From Pseudolabrys taiwanensis (GTDB taxonomy: Bacteria > Pseudomonadota > Alphaproteobacteria > Rhizobiales > Xanthobacteraceae): a DNA stretch of 64,000 nucleotides. The stretch spans positions 4,588,001 to 4,652,000 of the forward strand of contig NZ_CP031417.1 in the NCBI RefSeq assembly GCF_003367395.1. Reading direction: 5' to 3'. The translations under genes were made by a program, and so were the position numbers. Under the pieces are notes generated by a model. That model saw only the letters and a program-made list of their open reading frames with translations. It was not told the DNA's origin and made no database searches. Positions 56,682-64,000 of the stretch are shown piece by piece (position 1 is the stretch's first letter; every line of letters starts with the position of its first letter).

Positions 56682-58211
56682 CTAGCGGTCGCTGCTCACG
56701 CGCTCGACCGGCAGCGGGATTGTCTGCGCTACCGGTGCGTCGTCGGCGACCAATGCGCCGTACGCATCGGCCCGTCCCGCCCCATACATCGCGTCGCGAC
56801 CTTTCGGGCCGAGATCTGTTGCGGTCGTCATGAGCCGCTCGCGCAGCTTCGCCGCCGTGAGGTCGGGCCTGTGCTGCAGCATCAGCGCGGCGATGCCGCT
56901 CACTTCCGCCGCGGCGAGCGACGTACCGGACGAGATTTCGTAGCCGCCGTCCGGAATGGCCACCAGGATATCCGCACCCGGCGCGGCGATGGCGATATGC
57001 TTGCCGCGGTTGGCGGCCTCGAACAGTTTGTCGTTGGTATCGGTCGCGGTCACGGCGATCACATGGGGGTCGGCCGCCGGATAAAGCGGTGGCGATTTTG
57101 CGCCGGCATTCCCAGCCGCGGCGATCAGCACGGTGTTCTTCTTGGCGGCCGCGGCGAGGCTGCGGCCAAGGGCGGGATCCTGCGGACCGGCAAAGCTCAT
57201 ATTGATAATGCGTGCGCGGCGCTCGATGGACCAGTCGAGACCTTTAAGGATGTTGAACGTCGTCCCCTGGGCGCCCTTATCGTCGGGATCGAAGGCGCGG
57301 ACGGCAAGAAGGCGGGCATCCGGTGCTGCACCCTGGAGCTTGCCATGCGCGGCGATCAGGCCCGCAACGCCAGTGCCATGGGCATGCGGCGCCATCGGCT
57401 TGTCGAGCGTGTCGAATGACTCGGCGATACTGCCGGCGAGTTCCGGATGCGACGCGTCAATGCCGGAGTCGATCACAGCGACGAGGACGCCATCCCCTTT
57501 GGCGATCGCATGCGCCTGCGGCAGCTTGAGTTTGTCGAGCTCGTACTGAGGGAGCGCGTCGCTGGCCTTCGCCACGACTTCTTGCAGCGTGAACACGTAG
57601 TTCGGTTGCGCCGAGGCGACCACGCGGTCGGCTTCGAGCGCCCGCACCACGGTGGCAACCGAGCGCCGGTCCGGGATGCGCCAGCGGAACATGGTGGTGC
57701 CGGTCAGCGTCATCGTGCGTGACTCGATGCGCGTGAGCCGATGGCGCCGTTGTAACCCTTCGATCTGCTGCGGCGTCACCGAGCGGGCGACTTCGATCAC
57801 GACTTCGTCCGGGACCATACGGCGTTCGTTCGCGCCCGGTGCATTGCTCGGACGTTGCGCGCGCTGACGCTGCGGCCGGCGTGGCCGATCGATGTCTTCA
57901 ACGACCGTACCGTCGTCGACAAAGCGCGGATTGGATGGCGGAATCATCGCCGGCACGGCCATGATGATGCCCGGCACGACCGTGCCCCAGCCGGGGCCGC
58001 GATGGCCGCCGCCGTTGTATCCGCTCCCCGATCCACCACCACGCGATGGTGTCGGTGCCGCTGGTGTGGTCACCGGCGGCCGGCCGGTGCCGATATTGAC
58101 GCTGCGGCTATCGTACTTCTGCGCCGAGGCGCTTGCGGCCACGACGCTCAACGTCGTTGCGGCCAGCATGCATGCGAGGGCGGTTCGGCGGACGCGGATG
58201 GCGATCGACAT
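56682..58211 (-). CDS. subtilisin-like (S8) serine protease, exported
   Basis: Secreted protease of 509 residues. It has a signal peptide (about 1-30, ending ASASAQ), a Gly/Pro/Arg-rich linker (about 35-130), an inhibitor-like prodomain (about 130-215, VPDEVVIEVARSVTPQQIEGL), and the S8 catalytic domain. The catalytic triad is Asp in VIDSGIDASHPE, His in HAHGTGVAGLI and Ser in SSGTSLAAAEVSG; the oxyanion Asn is in AAAGNAG. It starts 28 bases after the anti-sigma stop, so it is probably cotranscribed with the ECF sigma/anti-sigma pair. Confidence 0.92.
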   Translation of the reverse strand: MSIAIRVRRTALACMLAATTLSVVAASASAQKYDSRSVNIGTGRPPVTTPAAPTPSRGGGSGSGYNGGGHRGPGWGTVVPGIIMAVPAMIPPSNPRFVDDGTVVEDIDRPRRPQRQRAQRPSNAPGANERRMVPDEVVIEVARSVTPQQIEGLQRRHRLTRIESRTMTLTGTTMFRWRIPDRRSVATVVRALEADRVVASAQPNYVFTLQEVVAKASDALPQYELDKLKLPQAHAIAKGDGVLVAVIDSGIDASHPELAGSIAESFDTLDKPMAPHAHGTGVAGLIAAHGKLQGAAPDARLLAVRAFDPDDKGAQGTTFNILKGLDWSIERRARIINMSFAGPQDPALGRSLAAAAKKNTVLIAAAGNAGAKSPPLYPAADPHVIAVTATDTNDKLFEAANRGKHIAIAAPGADILVAIPDGGYEISSGTSLAAAEVSGIAALMLQHRPDLTAAKLRERLMTTATDLGPKGRDAMYGAGRADAYGALVADDAPVAQTIPLPVERVSSDR

Positions 58212-58239
58212 GGGGCGGACCTCCGTTGTCGCGTATCGT

Positions 58240-58917
58240 TCACTGCGTGACGGCGATGAAGCCTATGGTCTTGTCCTGCTGGAGCTTTTTCACGACCTCG
58301 GCGAGATCGGCCTTCGGCATCGCCGCCATGCCGACCCGCACTTTGTACAAACCGCCGGGCATCGGTCCCGCCACGATCGACAGCTTGTTCTCCGACAAGA
58401 AGCGATTGATGTCGTCCGAGGTCGCCTGCGGCGCGAAGCGGACCAGCGTGAAGGCGCCAACTCCCGGATCGGTCGAAGGCGCCGACGCTGTCTGGTAGCC
58501 GCCGCCGGAGGTCTCCTTGAACAACAGCCCGCCAATCAGGCCGGCTTGCAGCACGATGGCAAGCACAGCGACGGCGCCGGCATAAGCCAAGGTACGTGGC
58601 GAGAAACTTGCGAAGAACTCCGTCATGCGCAGGCCGAAGCCGCCACCGGCCGCCGCGCTCTTGCGGGCCGGCTCGGCGTCGATCTTGGAGAACAAGGCCT
58701 CCATCGCACGCGCCGACGGCGCGCCCAGCGTCTCGTTGAGATGGATGGTCTCGCCCAGCTCCTCGCGCACCAGCTCATAGCGACGCGCCAACTCGGGATC
58801 GCGCTGGAGCGCATCCTCGACGCGCTGCGCGTCGCGGCGGTTCAGAGTGCCCGCCGCATGCCACGGCAGCAGCGCTTCGATGTCGCTTTGCTGTGCGTCC
58901 TGGGTATTCTGGCTCAT
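58240..58917 (-). CDS. membrane anti-sigma factor
   Basis: Protein of 225 residues. The N-terminal cytosolic part (about 1-90; IEALLPWHAAGTLNRRDAQRVEDAL) is a putative zinc-finger-less anti-sigma domain. One membrane helix follows (about 108-128, LAYAGAVAVLAIVLQAGLIGG). The C-terminal part is periplasmic. Its start overlaps the sigma gene stop by four bases, which is the usual layout of sigma/anti-sigma pairs. It should hold the ECF sigma factor until an envelope signal. Confidence 0.85.
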   Translation of the reverse strand: MSQNTQDAQQSDIEALLPWHAAGTLNRRDAQRVEDALQRDPELARRYELVREELGETIHLNETLGAPSARAMEALFSKIDAEPARKSAAAGGGFGLRMTEFFASFSPRTLAYAGAVAVLAIVLQAGLIGGLLFKETSGGGYQTASAPSTDPGVGAFTLVRFAPQATSDDINRFLSENKLSIVAGPMPGGLYKVRVGMAAMPKADLAEVVKKLQQDKTIGFIAVTQ

Positions 58918-59474
58918 GGCCAACCTCGATCGATCCCTTGCTGCTTGAGGAGCTCGGACAGCTTCTTGCGCGCGTAGAACATGCGCGTTTTCACCGTCGC
59001 TTCCGGTATGCCGACGATCTTGGCGACCTCTTCCACCGACTTCTCGTGGTAGTAGACCAAGTCGATCACTTCCCGATGCTCCGTCGAAAGTCCGGCCAGG
59101 CATTGCCGCAAGGCCGAACCCTTGTCCTTCTTGGCGAGCGTGACTTCGGGATCGTCTGAATGATCCTCGATCGCGTCCGCCGTCTCGTCGTCCAGTTCGT
59201 CTTCCGGCTTGCGCCGCAAGGCCGACAGGGCCTTGAAGCGCGCAATGCTCAACATCCAGGTCGACACGGCGGAGCGGCCTTCGAATTTGCCTGCCTGCCG
59301 CCACACGTCGAGGAACACCTCGCTGATGAGGTCTTCGGCGGTCGCCTCGTTGCGCACCAGCCGCAACACAAACCGGTAGACCCGCACATGATGCCGCGCA
59401 TACAGCACCTGCATGGCGAGCCGGTCGCCGCCTGCGATACGTCCGATCAGGACCTCGTCCGAACTCGTTTGCAT
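58914..59474 (-). CDS. ECF-type RNA polymerase sigma factor
   Basis: Sigma-70 family protein of 186 residues with region 2 (YARHHVRVYRFVLRLVRNEATAEDLISEVFLDVWRQA in pieces, about 25-62), an acidic linker (about 95-110) and region 4 (LSTEHREVIDLVYYHEKSVEEVAKIVGIPEATVKTRM in pieces, about 128-165). It is the first gene of the sigma/anti-sigma/protease operon. Autoregulation from the divergent region at 59475-59775 is likely, but I could not assign its promoter motif. Confidence 0.93.
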   Translation of the reverse strand: MQTSSDEVLIGRIAGGDRLAMQVLYARHHVRVYRFVLRLVRNEATAEDLISEVFLDVWRQAGKFEGRSAVSTWMLSIARFKALSALRRKPEDELDDETADAIEDHSDDPEVTLAKKDKGSALRQCLAGLSTEHREVIDLVYYHEKSVEEVAKIVGIPEATVKTRMFYARKKLSELLKQQGIDRGWP

Positions 59475-59775
59475 CGCCAGAACTCGACCAACTCGTGAAT
59501 GGGTCGTGCGGGACCCGCGTTAGGTTCAAGCAAAACCGAAGAAAATTGCCGCGGCCGGGATCTGGCAGAGGCCGCCTAAATTGCCCTTGTCCGCCTCATT
59601 TGGGCAAGCGTCACCGTCGGTAGCCGCAAGATTACGTTTGTATTTCTTGAACTTCGCCACGCCCGGTAGGTCGGAATGCCGGCATACCGGAAAAACTTAT
59701 GAACCTTTTCCGCGGCGGCGCCGACCCATGGCCGTGGACGTGATGACCACGCCCCCCGAACCCAGGAGAGACGCC
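59475..59775. promoter_or_regulatory. divergent region ECF sigma / His-rich secreted protein
   Basis: About 300 bases between divergent genes. It probably carries the autoregulated sigma promoter and the promoter of the small secreted protein. GGAAT at 59673 followed by an AT-richer stretch is the most ECF-like element on plus, but the match is weak. Confidence 0.35.
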
Positions 59776-60033
59776 ATGTTCCGCAAGCTTACCATCGCCC
59801 TCGCTGCCACCGCCGCTCTCGGCGCCGCCGCGCTTGCCCCCACCGCCGCCTCGGCCGGCCCCGGCCCGAAGTTTAAGGGCCCGCATTGGCATCATCATCA
59901 CGGTTGGCACGGCGGCGGCTTCGGCTTCTACGGTGCGCCGGTCTATGCCGCCGGCGGCGACTGCTACTATGTGCGCCGTGTGGTCTTCACGCCCTACGGC
60001 AAGAAATTCCGCCGCGTGCTGGTCTGCGACTGA
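59776..60033 (+). CDS. small secreted His/Gly-rich protein
   Basis: Protein of 85 residues. The signal peptide is MFRKLTIALAATAALGAAAL with a TAASAG cleavage site. The mature part starts with a His-rich stretch (HWHHHHGWHGG) and ends with a Cys-Tyr-Tyr...Cys pair (GDCYYVRRVVFTPYGKKFRRVLVCD), which could form a disulfide. Similar short proteins are common in Bradyrhizobium relatives; metal binding is possible but not shown. AGGAGAG lies six bases before the ATG. Confidence 0.8.
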   Translation: MFRKLTIALAATAALGAAALAPTAASAGPGPKFKGPHWHHHHGWHGGGFGFYGAPVYAAGGDCYYVRRVVFTPYGKKFRRVLVCD

Positions 60034-60058
60034 TCGGATCGCTCAGTGACTATTGATG

Positions 60059-60089
60059 GCCCTGGCTTCGCGTAAGGCGGAGCCGGGGC
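60059..60089 (+). terminator. imperfect hairpin after the secreted protein
   Basis: GCCCTGGCTTC pairs with GGAGCCGGGGC (nine of eleven Watson-Crick, remaining ones G-U type) 26 bases after the stop. No T-run follows, so termination is only probable. Confidence 0.45.
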
Positions 60090-60176
60090 TCTCGTCATTT
60101 GCGCATGGCCGGGCTTCCCTTGACACTCCGCCGCGGGTCAATTGTGACAGGAGCGCCGAGCAAGGAACGATCGGAC

Positions 60177-60956
60177 ATGAGCGCTAGCACCTCTAACCCT
60201 TTCGACCTCACTGGGCGGGTCGTGCTTCTGACAGGCGCGACGCGCGGTCTTGGTTTCGAGATGGCCCGGCTGTTGGCGCGCTGCGGCGGCCATGTTGTCG
60301 TCAATGGCCGGGATAGCGGACGCGCCGAAGGTGCCGCGGCGGCCATCCGTGGTGAGGGCGGTAGGGCCTCTGCCGCGGTCTTTGATGTCACGGATCTCGA
60401 TCGCGCGGCCGCGGCCATTGCTGCGGTTGCCGCGGCGCATGGCCGTCTCGACGGCTTCGTCAACAATGTCGGTACGCGCAATCGCAAGGGCCTGCTCGAT
60501 TTGTCTCTCGCCGAGATCCGAGAGCAGATCGAAGCCAATCTCATCGGCGCGATGTGGCTCGCGCGCGCCGCCGCGCAGGTTATGATCCCACGGCGGCACG
60601 GCCGTATCATCAATGTGACGTCTATCGCGGCGCGCATGGCGATTTTGCCGGACGCGGCTTACGTCGCCTCGAAAGGCGGGCTCGAGGCGCTGACGCACTC
60701 CCTCGCCGCCGAAGTCGGGCCGCATGGCATTACCGTCAACGCCATATCGCCCGGCTTTTTTGCCACCGAAACCAATCTAGGTATCGTGAACAATGCGGAG
60801 GTGGGGCCACGGCTTGCGGCCCGCACGGCGCTCGGCCGGTGGGGGCAGCCGCACGAGATCGCCGGTGCCGCGGCGTTCCTATGTTCCGATGCCGCGAGCT
60901 TCGTAACCGGCCAAACACTCGTCGTCGACGGTGGTACGACGGTGACCGCCATCTGA
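60177..60956 (+). CDS. short-chain dehydrogenase/reductase
   Basis: Classical SDR of 259 residues: NAD(P)-binding TGATRGLG (about 19-26), NNVG in place of NNAG, the catalytic Ser in NVTSIAA, the YVASK Tyr-Lys pair, and SPGFFATE. The C-terminal [12 protein letters not shown] is typical of gluconate-5-dehydrogenase/3-oxoacyl-ACP-reductase-like members. The substrate is not known. The ATG at 60177 has AAGGA upstream; the longer frame from 60099 adds non-conserved residues. Confidence 0.92.
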   Translation: MSASTSNPFDLTGRVVLLTGATRGLGFEMARLLARCGGHVVVNGRDSGRAEGAAAAIRGEGGRASAAVFDVTDLDRAAAAIAAVAAAHGRLDGFVNNVGTRNRKGLLDLSLAEIREQIEANLIGAMWLARAAAQVMIPRRHGRIINVTSIAARMAILPDAAYVASKGGLEALTHSLAAEVGPHGITVNAISPGFFATETNLGIVNNAEVGPRLAARTALGRWGQPHEIAGAAAFLCSDAASFVTGQTLVVDGGTTVTAI

Positions 60957-61272
60957 GCAGGGTGGGGACGGACATCCTCGCGCAATATCCCCTTCGTCAG
61001 ACTGTCATGGTTGCGTGGCGGTCTGGCGAGACCGCCCATGTCCGGCGCTCTAGGCGACAAAAAAGCGCATTTCCGGGATTTCGTGGCGCGGCCACGGGCC
61101 CCTGCAGTATCCGGCCTCATTCGGGCCGTGTTTGCCATAGCACCGTGAGCGGCACCCGGCGCTCTCGCGTGCAGCATGGAGTTCTGCTAGTGGGGGCGGA
61201 TGGGTGCGCCGTCGATGGCGCATGGCGCTGTGGGGGCAGGCCAGTTGGCCGGGGCGCCAGTCCGGAGGAACG
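60957..61272. other. intergenic region downstream of the SDR gene
   Basis: About 315 bases. No gene with recognisable motifs or ribosome binding site was seen. The last bases (TCCGGAGGAACG) are the ribosome binding site of the next gene. Confidence 0.5.
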
Positions 61273-62325
61273 ATGCTCGATGCGTTGCGCGCGGTGGCGC
61301 GTTTTTTTCAGGTGACGATCGGCTGGAATCGTATCGGTGTCGTGCTCAGCGCCGCCATTATCGGCATCGCCGCGTATGTGCTCTTCCACATGCTGCGCGA
61401 TATCCAGGTCAACGAGGTCTACAACGCGCTGAAAGCCGTTGAAGGCCGGCACATTGCGCTCGCCGCGCTTTTCGTTGCCCTAGGCTATTTCACGCTGACG
61501 TTCTACGACCTGTTTGCCTTGCGCACGATCGGCAAGGCCGACGTGCCGTATCGCATTGCGGCGATGGCCGGATTCACGAGCTATTCGGTCGGTCACAATG
61601 TCGGTGCGACGGTCTTCACCGGCGGCGCAGTGCGTTACCGGATCTATTCCGCCTACGGCCTGGATGCCGTCGACGTTGCCAAAATCTGTTTCGTCGCCGG
61701 TCTGACCTTCTGGCTCGGCAACGCCACCGTGCTTGGCCTGAGCGTCGCTATCACGCCGCACGCCGCCGAGCCGATCACCCAGCTTCCAGCCTGGCTCAAC
61801 CGCATCATCGCCTGCGGCATCTTGGCGGTGCTTGGCTCTTACGTCGCCTGGGTGTGGACCGCGCCGCGCGAGATCGGCAAAGGCGGTTGGAAAGTGCATC
61901 TGCCCAGCGGGCCGAACACCCTGCTGCAAATCGTGATCGGCATCTTCGATCTCGGCTTCTGCGCCTTGGCCATGTACATGCTGATCCCGGCCGAGCCGCA
62001 AATCGGTTTCGTCACCCTGGCCGTCGTCTTTGTTTCGGCGACGTTGCTCGGCTTCGCCAGCCATGCGCCCGGCGGTCTCGGCGTGTTCGACGCCGCGATG
62101 CTTGTGGCGCTGTGGGAGTTCGACAAGGAAGATCTGCTGGCCGGCTTGCTCCTGTTCCGGTTGCTGTATTATCTCGTGCCGTTCGCGGTGGCGCTCGTCA
62201 TTCTTGGCATTCGCGAGTTCTGGCTCAGTACGCATGGCGCGCGCCGCAAGCCTGAATTGAAATCGGTACATGCGAGCGAGCCTATGCGCAGCGAGTTCGA
62301 GCCCGAAAAGACCGATGCCGTTTAA
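61273..62325 (+). CDS. lysylphosphatidylglycerol-synthase TM-region-like membrane protein
   Basis: Integral membrane protein of 350 residues with about eight helices, of the UPF0104/LPG_synthase_TM family. Marks are the SYSVGHNVGATVFTGGAVRYRIY segment in pieces (about 115-137) and SHAPGGLGVFDAAML (about 275). It has only the flippase-like membrane part and no C-terminal aminoacyl-transferase domain, so lipid flipping or another lipid role is possible, lysine transfer is not. GGAGG lies directly before the ATG at 61273. It precedes phoR by three bases, so the two are probably cotranscribed. Confidence 0.85.
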   Translation: MLDALRAVARFFQVTIGWNRIGVVLSAAIIGIAAYVLFHMLRDIQVNEVYNALKAVEGRHIALAALFVALGYFTLTFYDLFALRTIGKADVPYRIAAMAGFTSYSVGHNVGATVFTGGAVRYRIYSAYGLDAVDVAKICFVAGLTFWLGNATVLGLSVAITPHAAEPITQLPAWLNRIIACGILAVLGSYVAWVWTAPREIGKGGWKVHLPSGPNTLLQIVIGIFDLGFCALAMYMLIPAEPQIGFVTLAVVFVSATLLGFASHAPGGLGVFDAAMLVALWEFDKEDLLAGLLLFRLLYYLVPFAVALVILGIREFWLSTHGARRKPELKSVHASEPMRSEFEPEKTDAV

Positions 62326-62328
62326 GCC

Positions 62329-63543
62329 ATGGCCGTGAATGACGAAGCGCTCAGTCGCGCGCCGCGCTCGAATTGGCCGGGCCGATTGCGTCAGGCTTGG
62401 AAAGTATTGCGCGGCACGCCGATCGACAACGGGACCGGCGCCATTCCGCCTTTGGCAAATGGCTCTTTCCATGCGCAGGCGCCACTCATCGAGTCGCTGA
62501 TCGGTGGCCTGCCCGGCCCAGCCATCGTGCTGGATCGGGATAGCCGCGTCATCGCCTTCAACAGCGCGGCGACATCGATCGCTCCTGTTCTGCGCCGGGG
62601 CGAGCCGGCGCTGATTTCGCTGCGCATGCCCGAACTGGTCGACGCCATTCGCCGGGCTGGCAAACGGCGCGAGCCGCAACGCGTCGAATTTTTCGAGCGC
62701 GTACCGCTCGACCGCTGGTTTGAAGCTTTTGTCACGCCGGTAAAGCTTGCTGGGGGGGCGGACAGCCGGCCCGACATTCTGCTGCTGACGTTTAACGACC
62801 TGACGCCGCTGCGCCGGGTTGAGGAAATGCGCGCCGACTTCGTTGCCAATGCGAGCCACGAATTGCGTACACCGCTCGCCGCGCTACTCGGCTTCATCGA
62901 AACCTTGCAGGGGCCGGCCAGATCCGACGCCGTGGCGCGTGAGAAGTTCCTCGGCATCATGCAGGCGCAGGCCACCCGCATGGCGCGGCTGATCGACGAT
63001 CTGTTGTCGCTGTCGCGCATAGAGCTGAACGCGCACTTGCAGCCCAGCACGCCGGTCGATCTTGCCGTGATCGTGCGGCAGGTGGTCGACGGCTTGCAGA
63101 CCCTCGCCCGCGACCGTGAGGTCGAGATCAAGGTCGCGACCCCGGAGGCGCCGGTGATTGTGCTCGGCGATCGTGACGAGCTCATCCGGGCGCTCGAGAA
63201 CCTGGTCGAGAACGCGCTCAAATACGGCGCGGCCGGAAAGCGGGTCGATATTACGCTGGCGCCCGGCCAGACCCGGGCCGGCGCGCCGGAGGCGCGCTTG
63301 TCGGTGCGTGATTACGGTCCCGGCATCGCGCCGGAGCATCTCCCGCGGCTGACCGAGCGCTTCTATCGGGTCGACGTGGCGGACAGCCGCCAGCAAGGCG
63401 GCACCGGTTTGGGCCTCGCCTTGGTCAAACATGTGCTCAATCGCCATGGCGGCAGACTGTCGATCGAGAGCACTTTGGGCCAGGGAGCGAGTTTTACAAT
63501 GCACCTGCCCTTGCGCACCGCCGAGTCCGTCATCGGCGGATAA
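62329..63543 (+). CDS. phoR: phosphate-regulon sensor histidine kinase PhoR
   Basis: Histidine kinase of 404 residues: a PAS-like region (about 55-165, GLPGPAIVLDRDSRVIAFN), HisKA with His177 ([17 protein letters not shown]), and HATPase_c with ENLVENALKYG, DYGPGIAPEHL and GGTGLGLALVKHV. The sequence is closest to PhoR, and pstS with a Pho box follows. No membrane helix is visible in the first 60 residues, unlike enterobacterial PhoR. Since no phoB is in view, it may lie beyond the pst genes, outside the window. Confidence 0.88.
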   Translation: MAVNDEALSRAPRSNWPGRLRQAWKVLRGTPIDNGTGAIPPLANGSFHAQAPLIESLIGGLPGPAIVLDRDSRVIAFNSAATSIAPVLRRGEPALISLRMPELVDAIRRAGKRREPQRVEFFERVPLDRWFEAFVTPVKLAGGADSRPDILLLTFNDLTPLRRVEEMRADFVANASHELRTPLAALLGFIETLQGPARSDAVAREKFLGIMQAQATRMARLIDDLLSLSRIELNAHLQPSTPVDLAVIVRQVVDGLQTLARDREVEIKVATPEAPVIVLGDRDELIRALENLVENALKYGAAGKRVDITLAPGQTRAGAPEARLSVRDYGPGIAPEHLPRLTERFYRVDVADSRQQGGTGLGLALVKHVLNRHGGRLSIESTLGQGASFTMHLPLRTAESVIGG

Positions 63544-63579
63544 AATCTAGTTAAATCATATACTTGATACGTCATCGTA

Positions 63580-63597
63580 CTGTCATCTAAAGTTCAT
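63580..63597 (+). promoter_or_regulatory. Pho box upstream of pstS
   Basis: CTGTCATCTAAAGTTCAT is a close match to the PhoB-binding consensus of two 7-base direct repeats with 4-base spacing. A further TCAT at 63572-63575 extends the 11-base period (63572, 63583, 63594), giving three half-sites. It lies about 200 bases before pstS. Confidence 0.75.
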
Positions 63598-63795
63598 AGA
63601 ACGGTGACGGGCGATGCCTATGGCTGGCCCCGCGATCTCGGAACGGCTTGCGCTCGCGCAATGACAAAGCCCTCTGAGGCACGCACGGAGAGCGTATTTT
63701 TGAGCAACAGCGGCCGCCCGAGGTTGGGCGCAACGAGGGTGTCATGGGGCGTTCGGCTCCGTGCGCGTCTCTGGCCGTCAACATGGAGAAAACCC

Positions 63796-64000
63796 GTGAA
63801 ACATTGGACCGCACTGGCAGCCGCCGGCTTCCTTGCCGCCGCCGCCTTCGTACCGGCGAGCGCCGCCGACATTTCGGGCGCCGGCGCGACCTTCCCTTAT
63901 CCGGTCTACGCCAAGTGGGCGGATGCCTATAAGAAGGAGACCGGCAACGGTCTGAACTATCAGTCGATCGGCTCCGGCGGCGGCATCAAGCAGATCAAGG
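63796..64000 (+). CDS. pstS: phosphate ABC transporter substrate-binding protein PstS (partial)
   Basis: N-terminal 68 residues of PstS, cut by the window edge. The signal peptide (about 1-24) ends PASAAD, followed by [20 protein letters not shown] and [11 protein letters not shown], the phosphate-binding loop of PstS. The GTG at 63796 has GGAG eight bases upstream; a nearby ATG at 63783 is out of frame. It is downstream of phoR and the Pho box, so phosphate starvation should induce it through PhoB. Confidence 0.93.
   Translation, partial: MKHWTALAAAGFLAAAAFVPASAADISGAGATFPYPVYAKWADAYKKETGNGLNYQSIGSGGGIKQIK

Noticed and set aside
59673..59710. ECF-type promoter for the His-rich secreted protein
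   Set aside because: Only a GGAAT-like -35 was found without a convincing -10, so it was not listed as a defined promoter.
61480..62859. 459-codon minus frame over the membrane protein and phoR
   Set aside because: Antisense shadow without hydrophobic or kinase features.

Overview
The window looks like a chromosomal segment of a high-GC alphaproteobacterium of the order Hyphomicrobiales (Rhizobiales), probably near the Bradyrhizobium/Rhodoplanes/Pseudolabrys group. The grounds are the hopanoid cluster (hpnB, C, D, E, shc, H, N) with dxs and ispH, a CheY/DivK-like receiver, PAS hybrid kinases, a PhoR-PstS junction with a Pho box, and many branched-chain-type and NitT/TauT-type ABC importers. 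The genus is inferred from gene content only. No phage, integrase, IS element, rRNA or CRISPR array was seen.

Layout. 1-2544: a partial GAF-PAS-GGDEF-EAL protein (minus) and a ribbon-helix-helix protein. 2933-17418: hopanoid and isoprenoid block. hpnB-hpnC-hpnD-hpnE-shc run on plus with overlapping stops and starts; dxs-ispH-hpnH run on minus; hpnN is divergent from dxs. A LTxxQ protein lies where hpnG often lies. 17368-21957: DUF2147 protein, nucleoside deaminase, secreted hypothetical, second RND/MMPL transporter and tRNA-Arg(TCG). 22255-24571: glutaminase and a cation-diffusion-facilitator homologue without its metal ligands. 24650-33515: signalling island. It holds two convergent paralogous PAS-HisKA-HATPase-REC-REC kinases, a DivK-like receiver, and a partner-switching set (REC-PP2C phosphatase, RsbW-like kinase, two STAS proteins) together with a Na/Pi-cotransporter-like membrane protein.

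33710-43305: hydantoinase/oxoprolinase hyuB-hyuA, divergent from an IclR regulator that precedes a complete branched-chain-type ABC importer (binding protein, LivF, LivM, LivG, LivH) and a small cupin. 43396-45755: ferredoxin-NADP reductase and a CodA-like amidohydrolase with an altered metal site. 45770-55742: catabolic region with a decarboxylase-type amidohydrolase, a fused ThDP decarboxylase, a GMC oxidoreductase, a LysR regulator, a 2OG-Fe(II) oxygenase-like protein, a NitT/TauT ABC importer and a GntR regulator. A shared GTATGCA-core motif in two divergent promoter regions suggests that GntR controls both the importer and the decarboxylase genes.

55776-60033: small DUF2188-like protein, cytochrome c, small conserved protein, an operon of ECF sigma factor, anti-sigma factor and subtilisin-like protease, and a His/Gly-rich secreted protein. 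60177-64000: SDR oxidoreductase, lysylphosphatidylglycerol-synthase-like membrane protein, PhoR without visible membrane segments, a Pho box of three 11-bp-spaced repeats, and the start of pstS.

The strongest candidates for something undescribed are the partner-switching operon with an embedded Na/Pi transporter and hybrid kinase, and the GntR-linked importer/decarboxylase regulon. All functions are read from sequence by family recognition; no search was run.
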